Origin: Oscillospiraceae bacterium NTUH-002-81
GTDB taxonomy: Bacteria; Bacillota; Clostridia; Lachnospirales; Lachnospiraceae
Assembly: GCA_032620915.1 (NCBI GenBank)
Contig: CP136052.1
Coordinates: 2,922,001-2,986,000, forward strand
Reading direction: 5' to 3'
DNA: 64,000 nucleotides
The notes under the pieces were generated by a model. The model worked only from the letters and a program-made list of their open reading frames with translations, made no database searches and had not been told where the DNA came from. The position numbers and the translations under genes are program-made. This document shows positions 41,076 to 49,838 of the stretch, piece after piece. Numbering within the stretch: position 1 is the first letter of the stretch; each line of letters starts with the position of its first letter.

Positions 41076-41467
41076 TTATTCTTCCACCAGCCGGCCGTCC
41101 ACCGTCACGGTGACCACCTGCCACGGGATGAACTTCCCGCTCTGCTGGAGTGCCTTTTTCGCCGCCAGCTCCAGCCCGCAGCAGCAGGGTACCTCCATGC
41201 GGACGACGGTAACGCTCTTGATGTCGTTTTCCCGGATGATCTCCGTCAGCTTTTCGGCATAGTCCACGCTGTCCAGCTTGGGACAGCCCACCAGCGTGAT
41301 GTGTCCCTTGATGAACCGCTCGTGGAAGGCGGCGTAAGCGTAGGCGGTGCAGTCGGCGGCGATCAGCAGCCGCGCCCCGTCAAAATACGGGGCGTTTACC
41401 GGCACCAGCTTGATCTGCACCGGCCACTGGGAAAGGCGGCTCGTCTGCTGGGCTTGCGGCGTTTCAT
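41076..41467 (-). pseudogene. Iron-sulfur protein lacking its ferredoxin domain
   Basis: The C-terminal 115 residues of a common anaerobe protein: SQWPVQIKLVPVNAPYFDGA, LLIAADCTAYAYAAFHERFI, GHITLVGCPKLDSVDYAEKL and VVRMEVPCCCGLELAAKKAL. Intact relatives start with a two-cluster ferredoxin domain. Here AGGAGGACCGAAC and an ATG encode only MKR before a jump directly to the C-terminal part in another frame. An internal deletion removed the ferredoxin domain, so the leftover is probably not made or is inactive. Confidence 0.72.
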
Positions 41468-41481
41468 GTTCGGTCCTCCTG

Positions 41482-41539
41482 TTGCTTTTGTGCGCTCATT
41501 GTACTATACTAAAAGCAACAAGTCGGTTGAATTTTCAAC
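41482..41539 (+). promoter_or_regulatory. Promoter and Fnr-type site of the Crp/Fnr gene
   Basis: TTGCTT (41482-41487), 17 bp, TATACT (41505-41510). Downstream GTTGAA-TT-TTCAAC (41526-41539) is a perfect palindrome of the TTGA-N4-TCAA type bound by Crp/Fnr proteins, positioned for autorepression. Confidence 0.65.
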
Positions 41540-41554
41540 GAAAGAGGCCTTTTT

Positions 41555-42250
41555 ATGAAAGAATTTTTTCCGGTGCTCCATACGGCGGTGCTTTTCTCCG
41601 GCATTTCCGATGAGGAGCTTGCCGCTATGCTCTCCTGCCTTGGGGCGAGGATCGGCACCTTTCCCAAAGGCTCCCGCCTGCTCCGCGCCGGGGAGTCGGT
41701 GGAGGAGGTGGGTCTCGTGCTGGCGGGCAGCGCCCTCATCGTGCAGGAGGATATCTGGGGAAACCGCAACATCCTCTCCAAGACCGGGCCGGGGCAGACC
41801 TTCGCGGAGGTGTTCGCCTGTGCGCCGGGAGCGGTGCTGAACGTGAGCGTAGAGGCGGAGAGCGCGATGACGGTGATGTTTCTACACATAAGGCGTGTTT
41901 TGAGCGTGTGCCCCTCCGCCTGCTCCCACCATAGCCAGATCATTCACAACCTGCTGGGCGAGTTAGCGGAGAAAAACCTGCGGCTCAACGAAAAACTCAC
42001 CCACATGGGCCAGCGCACGACACGGGCCAAGCTGCTGTCCTATTTTTCCGGTGAGGCGCAGCGCCGGGGCGGCTATGAATTCGACATTCCGTTCTCCCGC
42101 CAGCAGCTTGCGGATTATCTCGGCGTAGAGCGCAGCGGGCTGTCGCTGGAACTTGGAAAAATGCGGGATGAGGGCCTGCTCGACTTTCACAAAAGCCATT
42201 TCCTTCTCAAAACGCCGGAAACTGACCGTCCCTTTCCTTCTGCGCGTTAA
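41555..42250 (+). CDS. Crp/Fnr family regulator
   Basis: A 231-aa regulator with an N-terminal cyclic-nucleotide-binding-like beta-barrel (VLFSGISDEELAAMLSCLGA, FPKGSRLLRAGESVEEVGLV) and a C-terminal HTH (FSRQQLADYLGVERSGLSLE). It has no N-terminal Cys cluster for an Fe-S centre. Such proteins in anaerobes often control hybrid-cluster, flavo-diiron or nitrosative-stress genes. A TTGA-N4-TCAA palindrome is present in its own leader. It is divergent from the damaged iron-sulfur protein gene. Confidence 0.92.
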   Translation: MKEFFPVLHTAVLFSGISDEELAAMLSCLGARIGTFPKGSRLLRAGESVEEVGLVLAGSALIVQEDIWGNRNILSKTGPGQTFAEVFACAPGAVLNVSVEAESAMTVMFLHIRRVLSVCPSACSHHSQIIHNLLGELAEKNLRLNEKLTHMGQRTTRAKLLSYFSGEAQRRGGYEFDIPFSRQQLADYLGVERSGLSLELGKMRDEGLLDFHKSHFLLKTPETDRPFPSAR

Positions 42251-42284
42251 GGAGTCCTCTTTGGGCGTATTGGCAAGTGCGGAT

Positions 42285-42316
42285 AACCCCCGTCAGCCAC
42301 GGAGCGTCGGGGTTTT
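42285..42316 (+). terminator. Terminator after the Crp/Fnr gene
   Basis: AACCCC / GGGGTT with extra CG pairing, followed by TTTT, 35 bp after the stop. The stem is moderately strong. Confidence 0.55.
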
Positions 42317-42363
42317 GCAGATGGAAGAAGCAGCTACGGTCTGTAGAGATCGGCAGGACAGCG

Positions 42364-42984
42364 TCAGCGCGTACAATCTGATTTGATCATACCCACAGCC
42401 GCTTTGGCTGTGGGTATTTTCTGTTTGAACTCCAAAAGCTTTGCAGAGCTCAAGGAGCCTAAGCCTTCACCGCGTCCAGGTATCTTTTCTTTTTGCGGTG
42501 TGTATTCGTAATACTGGAAAGTGATCTGCCGTTTTTCCTGAATGGCGTTATGGATCTCATCCACGCTGTAATAAATACACTCATTCTCCGGTTTGGCGGT
42601 ACCTTCCATATAGATATGCCGATCCAACTGGCGGGCATGAGATTCACTGGTGAGCTTACCCAGCTTTTCAATAAGCCGTTCGCTTTTCTTGGCCGTAATG
42701 AAGCGGGAGGATTCCACCGCGTCCACCAGCAATTTTAACTCCGGCAGTTCAAATAACCGTTCTCCTACGAAGTATCGGTTCTGGGTGCTTTTGACACAGA
42801 CGATGTCCATGCCGTTGCTTTGCAAGACTTCAATAGCGGAATATACGCTCTTGCGCCCTGCCTGAATGCCATGTTCCCGCCAGTAGGCAAGAATATCCGC
42901 TACGGAAGGCGGATGCTGATCATCCGTATGCTCATACAGATACTGCTGTAAGAGCAGCAGACCGTATTGGAATTCATTTTTCAT
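42364..42984 (-). pseudogene. WYL-domain regulator, 3'-truncated
   Basis: A 206-codon frame. The N-terminal winged helix (QYGLLLLQQYLYEHTDDQHP, YSAIEVLQSNGMDIVCV) and the start of the WYL domain (EIHNAIQEKRQITFQYYEYT) are normal. After residue about 170 the sequence is unrelated and runs through a rho-independent terminator hairpin, so the true C-terminus (about 110 more residues, including the W-Y-L motif) has been lost. The start at 42984 follows AAAGGAAAGCGGT. Confidence 0.72.
42389..42421 (+). terminator. Intrinsic terminator inside the truncated WYL frame
   Basis: A 12-bp perfect stem ATACCCACAGCC / GGCTGTGGGTAT (42389-42400 and 42406-42417) followed by TTTTC on the plus strand. Confidence 0.75.
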
Positions 42985-43191
42985 ACCGCTTTCCTTTTCT
43001 ATTTCCACATTTTTAGGAACAATTCGTTACAGTACTTCTTTATAGCTATCCCTTTCGGGTGATATACAAGCCCTCGCGGTGATTAAGTCATGACTTTTTT
43101 CTGCTCACATTTTCGCGGCAAATCTCCAAGGCAGGGAGCGGCAATCATAATCGTACAACCGGAGCAGCGCCGCGCCGATTTTCTCAAATCA

Positions 43192-43233
43192 TGTGACGTC
43201 GTCACAGTAAAACCGCTTGTCACGCGGTATACT
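43192..43233 (+). promoter_or_regulatory. Orphan Crp/Fnr-class promoter
   Basis: TGTGACG-T-CGTCACA (43192-43206) is a perfect 15-bp palindrome. A TATACT box at 43228-43233 with no -35 element places the palindrome centre about 41 bp before the expected start, the class II activator position. Confidence 0.5.
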
Positions 43234-43237
43234 ATGC

Positions 43238-43277
43238 ATAAAAACACAGCCGCAGAGTACATCTGTGGCTGTGTTTT
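43238..43277 (-). terminator. Hairpin terminator downstream of trxB
   Basis: AAAACACAGCC(G)CAGA / TCTG(T)GGCTGTGTTTT with a short loop; T-rich on both strands. It lies 177 bp beyond the trxB stop and directly after the orphan promoter. Confidence 0.65.
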
Positions 43278-43453
43278 GTGTTCAGTTGCTCACTGTTGCG
43301 TGGACTGGATATGGAGAGACAACATATCTCCCGATCTTACATGGGTTATCTTATCTACCATCACTCTGGCAGTTTGCCTTGCAGATATGTCGGCATCCCC
43401 ACTGCAGTCGTATCCGGCCTGACCTTAAACATGGCTTTTTCAATCTACCTCCC

Positions 43454-44383
43454 TTATCGGTTTTCCGCGATATATTTCTCCGCCATGTGAACTGCCATCG
43501 CGCCGTCCGCCACGGCGGTGACCACCTGACGGAGGGGCTTCGTCCGCACGTCGCCCACGGCGTAAACGCCGGGAATACTGGTTTCCGTGGTCTCTCCGGC
43601 CACGATATAGCCGCCGCCGTCCAGCGCCAGTTGACCCACCGCCAACGCCGTGGCGGGCTGTCGGCCCACGCTGACAAATACGCCGTCGCAGTCCACCACG
43701 CTTTCCTCACCGGTGACGGTGTCCCGCAGGCGTACGCCGGTCAGCCTGTCCCCGGAAAGCAGCGCGGAAACGGTGCTGTTCCAGCGGAATTCCACATTTT
43801 CGGCCTGTTCCAGTGGCTCGTGATAGATCTTGGTGGCCCGCAGGGTGTCTCTGCGGTGGACGAGGATCACCTTTTTCGCCACGCGGCTGAGAAGGAGGGC
43901 ATCTGCCGCGGCGGAATTGCCGCCGCCCACCACGACCACCGTTTTGTCCTTGTAAAACATCCCATCGCAGGCGGCGCAGTAGGCCACGCCCCGGCCCAAC
44001 AGCTCCGTCTCTCCGGCAACGCCCAGCGTTCTGGGGTCTGCGCCGGTGGCCAGCACCACGGTTTTCCCCCGGAAGATCCCCTCGCTGGTCTCCACGAGCT
44101 TGGGAACCGCCGTCAGATCCATGCAGAGAACTTCCGCGTATTCGCTGCGTGCCCCAAAACGCTCCGCCTGCTTTTGCATCTTCTCCGCCAGAGAGAAGCC
44201 GTCGATCCCGTTCTCAAAGCCGGGGTAGTTGTCGATCTGCTCGGTCAGGGCCATCTGCCCGCCAGCAGACAGCTTTTCCAGCACGACGATGTCCAGCCCC
44301 GCCCGTGCCGCGTACAGGGCGGCGGTGTAGCCGCCCGGGCCGCCGCCCACCACGAGCATATCATAAACATGATTGTTGTTCAT
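43454..44383 (-). CDS. trxB: Thioredoxin reductase
   Basis: A 309-aa flavoenzyme: FAD site VVGGGPGGYTAALYAARAGL, redox-active CAACDG (Cys residues about 134 and 137), NADPH site VVVVGGGNSAAADALLLSRV, and SIPGVYAVGDVRTKPLRQVV at the end. It reduces thioredoxin with NADPH. It lies 14 bp after its thioredoxin gene. Together with two thioredoxins it supplies electrons to ribonucleotide reductase NrdAB, methionine sulfoxide or peroxide repair; the nrdAB genes follow within 3 kb. Confidence 0.95.
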   Translation of the reverse strand: MNNNHVYDMLVVGGGPGGYTAALYAARAGLDIVVLEKLSAGGQMALTEQIDNYPGFENGIDGFSLAEKMQKQAERFGARSEYAEVLCMDLTAVPKLVETSEGIFRGKTVVLATGADPRTLGVAGETELLGRGVAYCAACDGMFYKDKTVVVVGGGNSAAADALLLSRVAKKVILVHRRDTLRATKIYHEPLEQAENVEFRWNSTVSALLSGDRLTGVRLRDTVTGEESVVDCDGVFVSVGRQPATALAVGQLALDGGGYIVAGETTETSIPGVYAVGDVRTKPLRQVVTAVADGAMAVHMAEKYIAENR

Positions 44384-44397
44384 ATCTGAACCCTCCG

Positions 44398-44721
44398 TTA
44401 TTTCGCCAAGGCTTTCTGAATGAAGCGGTCGATCTCTGCCTTTGAGCCGGGCGCGGTGATGGAATCCACGGCCTTTCCGTTCCGGTACAGCACCAGAGTT
44501 GGGATGACCTCGATCCCCTCGGCCCCCGCCAGCCGCGGCTCCTCGTCAATATTGATCTTGCCGACGGCAAGGCTGTCCGCGTATTCCTCTCCAATCTTCT
44601 CATACGCAGGGCCGATCCTCCGGCAATAGCCGCACCAGGGCGCCCAGAAATCCACCAAAACAGGCTTTTCCTCCCGGATCAACTGCTTAAACTGCTCCTG
44701 ATTCATGTTCATAGCTGCCAT
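44398..44721 (-). CDS. trxA: Thioredoxin (WCGYC)
   Basis: A 107-aa thioredoxin: VLVDFWAPWCGYCRRIGPAY with C-G-Y-C, cis-Pro at EVIPTLVLYRNGK and the C-terminal helix. It is the direct partner of trxB downstream. GGAGCTGACAGAT precedes the ATG at 44721. The 60-70% similar thioredoxin at 38.1 kb and the paired FprA copies suggest that a trx-fprA block was duplicated. Confidence 0.94.
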   Translation of the reverse strand: MAAMNMNQEQFKQLIREEKPVLVDFWAPWCGYCRRIGPAYEKIGEEYADSLAVGKINIDEEPRLAGAEGIEVIPTLVLYRNGKAVDSITAPGSKAEIDRFIQKALAK

Positions 44722-44882
44722 ATCTGTCAGCTCCTTTCCTTTGTTTGGGTATTCTCAAGACTCCGGTCTCGCCCCACACCACATCGTGACTTCAACCTGA
44801 GATGACGGTACTCTGCCCTTGGGACATAAAGCAGATGAGTAAGACCCTCATCTGTACGAGAATAGCTGCGGTTTGTTGCAGC

Positions 44883-46064
44883 TTATTCCGCGCAGAGCTC
44901 AGCCACCAGAGCGTCCATCTGCGCTTCGCTGGTTTGGTTCAATGCACCACGCAGAGACACTACCGTTTCGTAAAGGTGGATATCCTTCATCTCCTCCAAT
45001 TTGGTGCGCATCAGCCGCGCGGCAGCAGGTGCCCAAGAGCCGTTTTCAATAAGGCCAACCCGGCGGTTTCGGAATCCCTTTGTCTGTAAATGTTCCAAAA
45101 ACTCCTTCATGGGCGGAAACAGTCCTCCGTCATAGGTGGAGCTGGCTAAAACCAACTTCCCGCAGTAGAACGCACTGGCAACAGCGTAGGAAGAATCTGT
45201 CACAGCGAGATCACATATGTTGACCTGCACGCCTTTTTTCTCTAATTTACCCTTGAGGGTCTTCGCCGCATGGGCAGTATTTCCATGGATGGATGCGTGG
45301 GCAATCAGTATGCTCTCCGATTCTTCTGGTTCCCATTGTGACCAGAGATCATAGAGCCGCAGACACTCCTCCAGCCCTTCTGTAAGCACGGGACCATGGA
45401 GCGGGCAGATCGTTTGGATCTCCAGCGCGGCGGTCTTTTTCAGCAGAGCCTGCACCTGTGCGCCATATTTCCCGATAATATTGTAATAATACCGCCGGGC
45501 CTGCGGCACCCAGGGGGCACGGGCAGTCCGTTCCAGTGAGCCAAAGCGTCCGAAGGCATCCGCCGAGAACAGGATTTTTTCCTCCTCTTCATACGCTGCC
45601 ATCACCTCCGGCCAGTGTACCATCGGTGCCAGCAGGAAGCGCAGCCGGTGTGAGCCCAGAGAGATCGTGCTGCCCTCGCCAACCTCCAGCATACGCTCTT
45701 CCGACAATGCACCTGTGCCGAAGAACTGCTTGATCAGGGTAAATGTTTTTGCGTTTCCCACGATCTTCATCTCCGGGTACTCTTGCGCTACCCGCATGAG
45801 GCTGCCGGAATGATCCGGCTCCATGTGTGTGACCACAAGATAGTCGGGGTTGCGCCCCTCCAACACCTGTGCTACATTGGAAAGCCATTCCTCCGCCGCC
45901 CGTGCGTCCACGCTGTCCATCACGGCGATTTTCTCGTCCAGAATGACATAGGAGTTGTAGCTCACTCCCATAGGCTGGACGGGGTACTGGTTTTCAAAGA
46001 GTGCCAATGTGTTATCATCCACCCCTACATAGCGGATGGCATCTGTTACCGTTCGGATATCCAT
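44883..46064 (-). CDS. FprA-type flavo-diiron protein, copy 2
   Basis: A 393-aa close paralogue of copy 1 (same length, nearly identical first 90 residues). H-x-E-x-D-H in VVTHMEPDHSGSL, HWPEVMAAYEEEEK, SADAFGRFGSL, and flavodoxin loop ASIHGNTAHAAKTL. Predicted O2 or NO reductase taking electrons from rubredoxin. Differences from copy 1 accumulate in the flavodoxin half, which may indicate different donors. It lies between trxA and nrdB on the same strand. Confidence 0.93.
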   Translation of the reverse strand: MDIRTVTDAIRYVGVDDNTLALFENQYPVQPMGVSYNSYVILDEKIAVMDSVDARAAEEWLSNVAQVLEGRNPDYLVVTHMEPDHSGSLMRVAQEYPEMKIVGNAKTFTLIKQFFGTGALSEERMLEVGEGSTISLGSHRLRFLLAPMVHWPEVMAAYEEEEKILFSADAFGRFGSLERTARAPWVPQARRYYYNIIGKYGAQVQALLKKTAALEIQTICPLHGPVLTEGLEECLRLYDLWSQWEPEESESILIAHASIHGNTAHAAKTLKGKLEKKGVQVNICDLAVTDSSYAVASAFYCGKLVLASSTYDGGLFPPMKEFLEHLQTKGFRNRRVGLIENGSWAPAAARLMRTKLEEMKDIHLYETVVSLRGALNQTSEAQMDALVAELCAE

Positions 46065-46101
46065 ATAAAAAATACCTCCTATTCTGATGTCTTTGGTTTT
46101 C

Positions 46102-47145
46102 TTATAAATCGTCTATCAGTGCGGTGCTCTTGGCGTAGGCGGTACTGCGTGCCTCAAAGAAATCGGTCTTGACCATATTGGCGTCAGCGTACTGGCTGAC
46201 CCATTCCATGCTCTCCGGTTCGCTCTCAAAGCCCGGATACAATGCCGGATAGCCAAGGCTCGTCCAGCGAAGATTGCCGAGATAGCGGATGTAATCGCTA
46301 ATCATCTGCCGGTTCAACCCCGGGATGTCGTCGCCGATCACATAATGCCCCCATGCGATCTCCTGCTCCACGCCCTCACGCATCATCTCGCGCAGCGCTT
46401 GTACGCTCTCGGCGGTGAACAACTCCGGCTGCTCCTTTTGCAGCTCCGTGATGATATTGCGGAACAGCCACAAGTGCGTGTTCTCGTCGCGGTTTATATA
46501 GCGGATCTCCTGCGCCGAGCCGGGCATCTTCCCGTTTCGGGAGAGATTGTAGAAGAACATAAAGCCGCTGTAAAAATAGATGCCCTCCAAAATATAGTTC
46601 GCCATCATCACGCGCAGCAGCGTGGGAGCGCCCTTCCGCTCCTGAAACTCGTTGTAGCAGTCCCCAATGAAGGTGTTGCGGCGCAGCAGATGCTCGTCCG
46701 TTTTCCATTGGTAGAGGATGTCATTGCGCTCCACGGGGGAACAGATGGTGTCGAGCATATAGCTGTAGCTCTGTGAGTGGACACACTCCTGAAACGCCTG
46801 AATGGACAGGCAGAGATTGACCTCGTTGGCTGTAATGTAGGCGCCGATATTAGGCAGGTTCGCTGTCTGAATGGAATCCAAAAAGACAAGAAAACTCAGA
46901 ATTTTATCGTAGGCGCTGCGCTCGGCTGACAGCAGGCGGGGATAGTCCTTCACATCCTGCGAGAGATTGATCTCCTCAGGGATCCAAAAGTTGTTCATGG
47001 CCTGCCGGTACCAGTCGCTGACCCAAGCGTACTTCATATTGTTGAAGTCGTTGAGGTTGGTGGTATTGCCGCCGATCATGCGCCGCAGGCGCACATCAGG
47101 GTCGCCCTCCGGGTTAAAGAGGGGCTTTTTCTTCAGTTCCATCAT
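46102..47145 (-). CDS. nrdB: Ribonucleoside-diphosphate reductase beta subunit (class I)
   Basis: A 347-aa R2-type radical subunit. LSAERSAYDKILSFLVFLDS (Asp/Glu ligand), NEVNLCLSIQAFQECVHSQS with Y following (Glu, His and radical Tyr) and GIYFYSGFMFFYNLSRNGK / RDENTHLWLF (second Glu-x2-His) give the dimetal site. It forms the active enzyme with NrdA and makes deoxyribonucleotides under oxic or micro-oxic conditions, unusual next to strictly anaerobic genes but fitting the oxidative island. The start at 47145 follows AAGGAGGATAGC. Confidence 0.94.
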   Translation of the reverse strand: MMELKKKPLFNPEGDPDVRLRRMIGGNTTNLNDFNNMKYAWVSDWYRQAMNNFWIPEEINLSQDVKDYPRLLSAERSAYDKILSFLVFLDSIQTANLPNIGAYITANEVNLCLSIQAFQECVHSQSYSYMLDTICSPVERNDILYQWKTDEHLLRRNTFIGDCYNEFQERKGAPTLLRVMMANYILEGIYFYSGFMFFYNLSRNGKMPGSAQEIRYINRDENTHLWLFRNIITELQKEQPELFTAESVQALREMMREGVEQEIAWGHYVIGDDIPGLNRQMISDYIRYLGNLRWTSLGYPALYPGFESEPESMEWVSQYADANMVKTDFFEARSTAYAKSTALIDDL

Positions 47146-47155
47146 GCTATCCTCC

Positions 47156-49673
47156 TTATGACGAGCAGCTTTCACAGGCCTCGACCTCAAGGGCCTTGCT
47201 GCGGACATAATAAATGGTCTTGACGCCGGCCCTCCACGCCTCCAAATACAGTCTGAGCACCTGACGCATGGAATAGTCGTTGGTGATATAGAGATTCATG
47301 CTCTGCGCCTGGTCAATATGTCTCTGGCGAAAGCCCGCGGCGCGTACCGACCAGCTTTGGTCGATCAGATGCGCCGCCTTATAGTACCACCATGTATCCA
47401 TAGAAAGCTCCGGAGCAACGCGGGGCAGCATGCTGCCCTTTTTTTTCCTCTAAAAAGAATTTCTTCATAATTGGATCGATGCCCGCCGACGTGCCGGAGA
47501 GGATAGATGTGCTGGAGGTGGGTGCGACAGCCAGCAGATAGGCGTTGCGCATTCCCTGCACCGCCACCGTTTCCGCAAGCGCCCGCCACTTTTCTGAGGT
47601 ATAACCTCGCTTTTCAAAATACGCGCCTGTCTGCCAGTCGCTGCCCTCAAAGAGCGCATAGCGGCCCTTTTCCCGTGCCAGTGCTGTGTCCGCCTTGACG
47701 GCGGCGTAGTTGATATGCTCGAATACCGCATCGGTGAAGGCAAGGTGCTCATCGCTCTCCCATCGGATGCCGCGCTTTGCCAGCATGTGGTGGTAGCCGC
47801 TGACGCCCAGGCCGATGCTGCGGTACTTCTGATTGGTAAGCCGCGCGTATTCCAACGGGTAGAAGTTGAGGTCGATCACATTATCCAGTGCGCGGATGGC
47901 CGTTTCCACCGTGCGTTCCATATAGGCCTCGTCCTCCACCGCCAGATTACCGAGAGACAGACTCGCCAGGTTGCAGACCACAAACTCACCGGGGCGTGTG
48001 GCCGTCACCACCACTGTGTCGCCGTTCTCCGTGTGCACCTCAGTGCTGATATGCTCGATGGGCGCCATGTTCTGTGCGATCTCCGTGCAGAGATTGGAGC
48101 AATAGATCATTCCCGTGTGGCCGTTTGGGTTCATACGATTTACGCTGTCGCGGTTGAAGGCGAAGGGCGTGCCGGTCTCCACTGCCGAGCGAAGCACCAG
48201 CCGCACGATGTCCTTGACGGTGACGCTGCGCTTTTCGATGCGCGGGTCATTGACGCAGTCCAGATACCGCTTCTCCCATTCCGTACCCCAGTAATCCTCC
48301 AGTGCGTAGCCCTTGACCGTGAGGATCTCATGCGGACACATGAGATGCCACGGCGCGTCTATGTTCTCCTCCGCCAGTCGCCAGAAGAGATCCGGATAGC
48401 ACACGGCGGGGAACACATCATGCGCCTTCATGCGGTCGTCGCCGTTGTTGGTGCGCAGTTGAAGGAATTCAGGCAGATCCCGGTGCCATGCGTCTAAGTA
48501 AACCGCCGCAGCGCCCTGCCGCATCCCCAACTGATCCACCGCCACGGCGGTGTCGTTGACCAACCGGATCCAGCGGATAACACCGCCCGCCGCCCCTTGA
48601 AAGCCGCGGATGGTGCTGCCTGCAGCGCGCACCTTACCGAAGTACATCCCCATTCCACCGCCAAATTTAGAGACTTTTGCGAAGTTGTCCAGCGAGCGGT
48701 AGATGCCGTCCAGACTGTCCGGCACAGTGTCCACAAAGCAGCTTGAAAGCTGATGGTAGGGCTTTCGTGCGTTGGACATGGTAGGTGTCGCCATCGTGAC
48801 CTCCATACGGCTGAGCATATCGTAAAAGCGTTTTACCCACCCCATGCGGTCAGAGCCTTCGTTCATAGCAAGATGCAGCGCGATACCCAAAAACATCTCC
48901 TGCGGTGTTTCCAGCGGCACGCGGCTGCGTGACTGGATCACATAGCGTTTGAGCAGCAGGTCAAGGCCGGAGTAGGTGAACAACTCGTCCCGTTCCGGGC
49001 AGAGAAAGTCCTCCGCCATAGCGATCTCCTCGTGGGTATAGTGGGCAAGAATATAGTCACCGTAGAGTCCCTTATCCGTCAGATAGCGAAGCCTGCCATA
49101 GAGGTCGCCGACGCCGCGCCCCTCCCATTCCTGTGCGTTGCGACAGCGAAAGGAGTGGTTCAGAAGCCGCGCCGCGATGAACTCCCACTTGGGTGCCTCT
49201 GCCGTAGTCAGCTCTACCGCTGCCTTGGTCAGTGCCTCAGCCCTCTCATCCTCCGTCATGCCCGGGCGACAGAAGCTCTCAAACTTCATTTGAAGCGCCG
49301 CGAGGGAGTAGATTTCCTCGGTAAAATCCATCTGGATACGGCGCAGCACCTCGTCAAGCGAGTTATCCCCCACCGTCTGCGCGATGGTATGCCGGACGCG
49401 GCGCAGCGCAGACCGCTTTTCGCGATAGAGGATGTACGCCTTGGCCACCTCATAGTGTCCGCGCTCCATGAGCGTCCGCTCCACCTCGTCCTGCACACGT
49501 TCCACGGTGAGCGGTACTGTGACGGAGAGATTGTCGAGAACGGCGGCGAGGATCTCCTCCAGTTCTCCGCCCCCAATCTCCCTTCCCTGTCCATCAAACG
49601 CCTTTTTCATGGCGTTGAAAATTTTCTCCTGTTGAAAAGGAACAGACTTCCCGTTTCGTTTTCTGATCTCCAT
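47156..49673 (-). pseudogene. nrdA: Ribonucleoside-diphosphate reductase alpha subunit, one frameshift near 3' end
   Basis: The catalytic subunit, about 840 codons when read through. N-terminal ATP cone (MEIRKRNGKSVPFQQEKIFN), active-site Cys in YHQLSSCFVDT, finger-loop motif IYCSNLCTEIAQNM, and ATSS-type APTSSTSILSGTSAGIDPIM. After KKFFLEEKKG the frame breaks at a run of eight A (47439-47446); seven would continue into MLPRVAPELSMDTWWYYKAA and the C-terminal redox pair CESCSS. Because everything else is intact, this is probably functional with an over-called base. It lies 10 bp before nrdB. Confidence 0.9.
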
Positions 49674-49721
49674 TTCGATCCTCTCATCTTCTCCGGTCAC
49701 TTCTCATGTCCTTTTGGGCAA

Positions 49722-49763
49722 AGAGCGGGCAAGCGCAGTATCACGCTTGCCCGCTCTGTTTTT
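49722..49763. terminator. Terminator between nrdA and third FprA gene
   Basis: A 14-bp perfect stem AGAGCGGGCAAGCG / CGCTTGCCCGCTCT (49722-49735, 49744-49757). Plus-strand T-run GTTTTTG follows; the minus-strand side has TTTG. It ends transcription from the FprA/dehydrogenase side. Confidence 0.8.
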
Positions 49764-49838
49764 GAAAGCCGGTTTTTCTGCAGCCGACACGGCGGGGCTG
49801 TTTGTTGTCTGTTGTCTTGGTTTTGTCTTCCCTGCCAG

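Larger units (their letters stand above)
42985..43453. other. Gene-free stretch with orphan promoter and hairpin
   Basis: No convincing coding sequence on either strand. It contains a Crp-like palindrome and -10 box (43192-43233) directly followed by a strong hairpin (43238-43277). The remaining 170 bp up to trxB show nothing recognisable. Confidence 0.5.

Noticed and set aside
43217..44389. 390-codon open frame on the plus strand
   Set aside because: It lies opposite trxB, which has all thioredoxin reductase motifs; the plus-strand peptide is His/Arg-rich and matches nothing.
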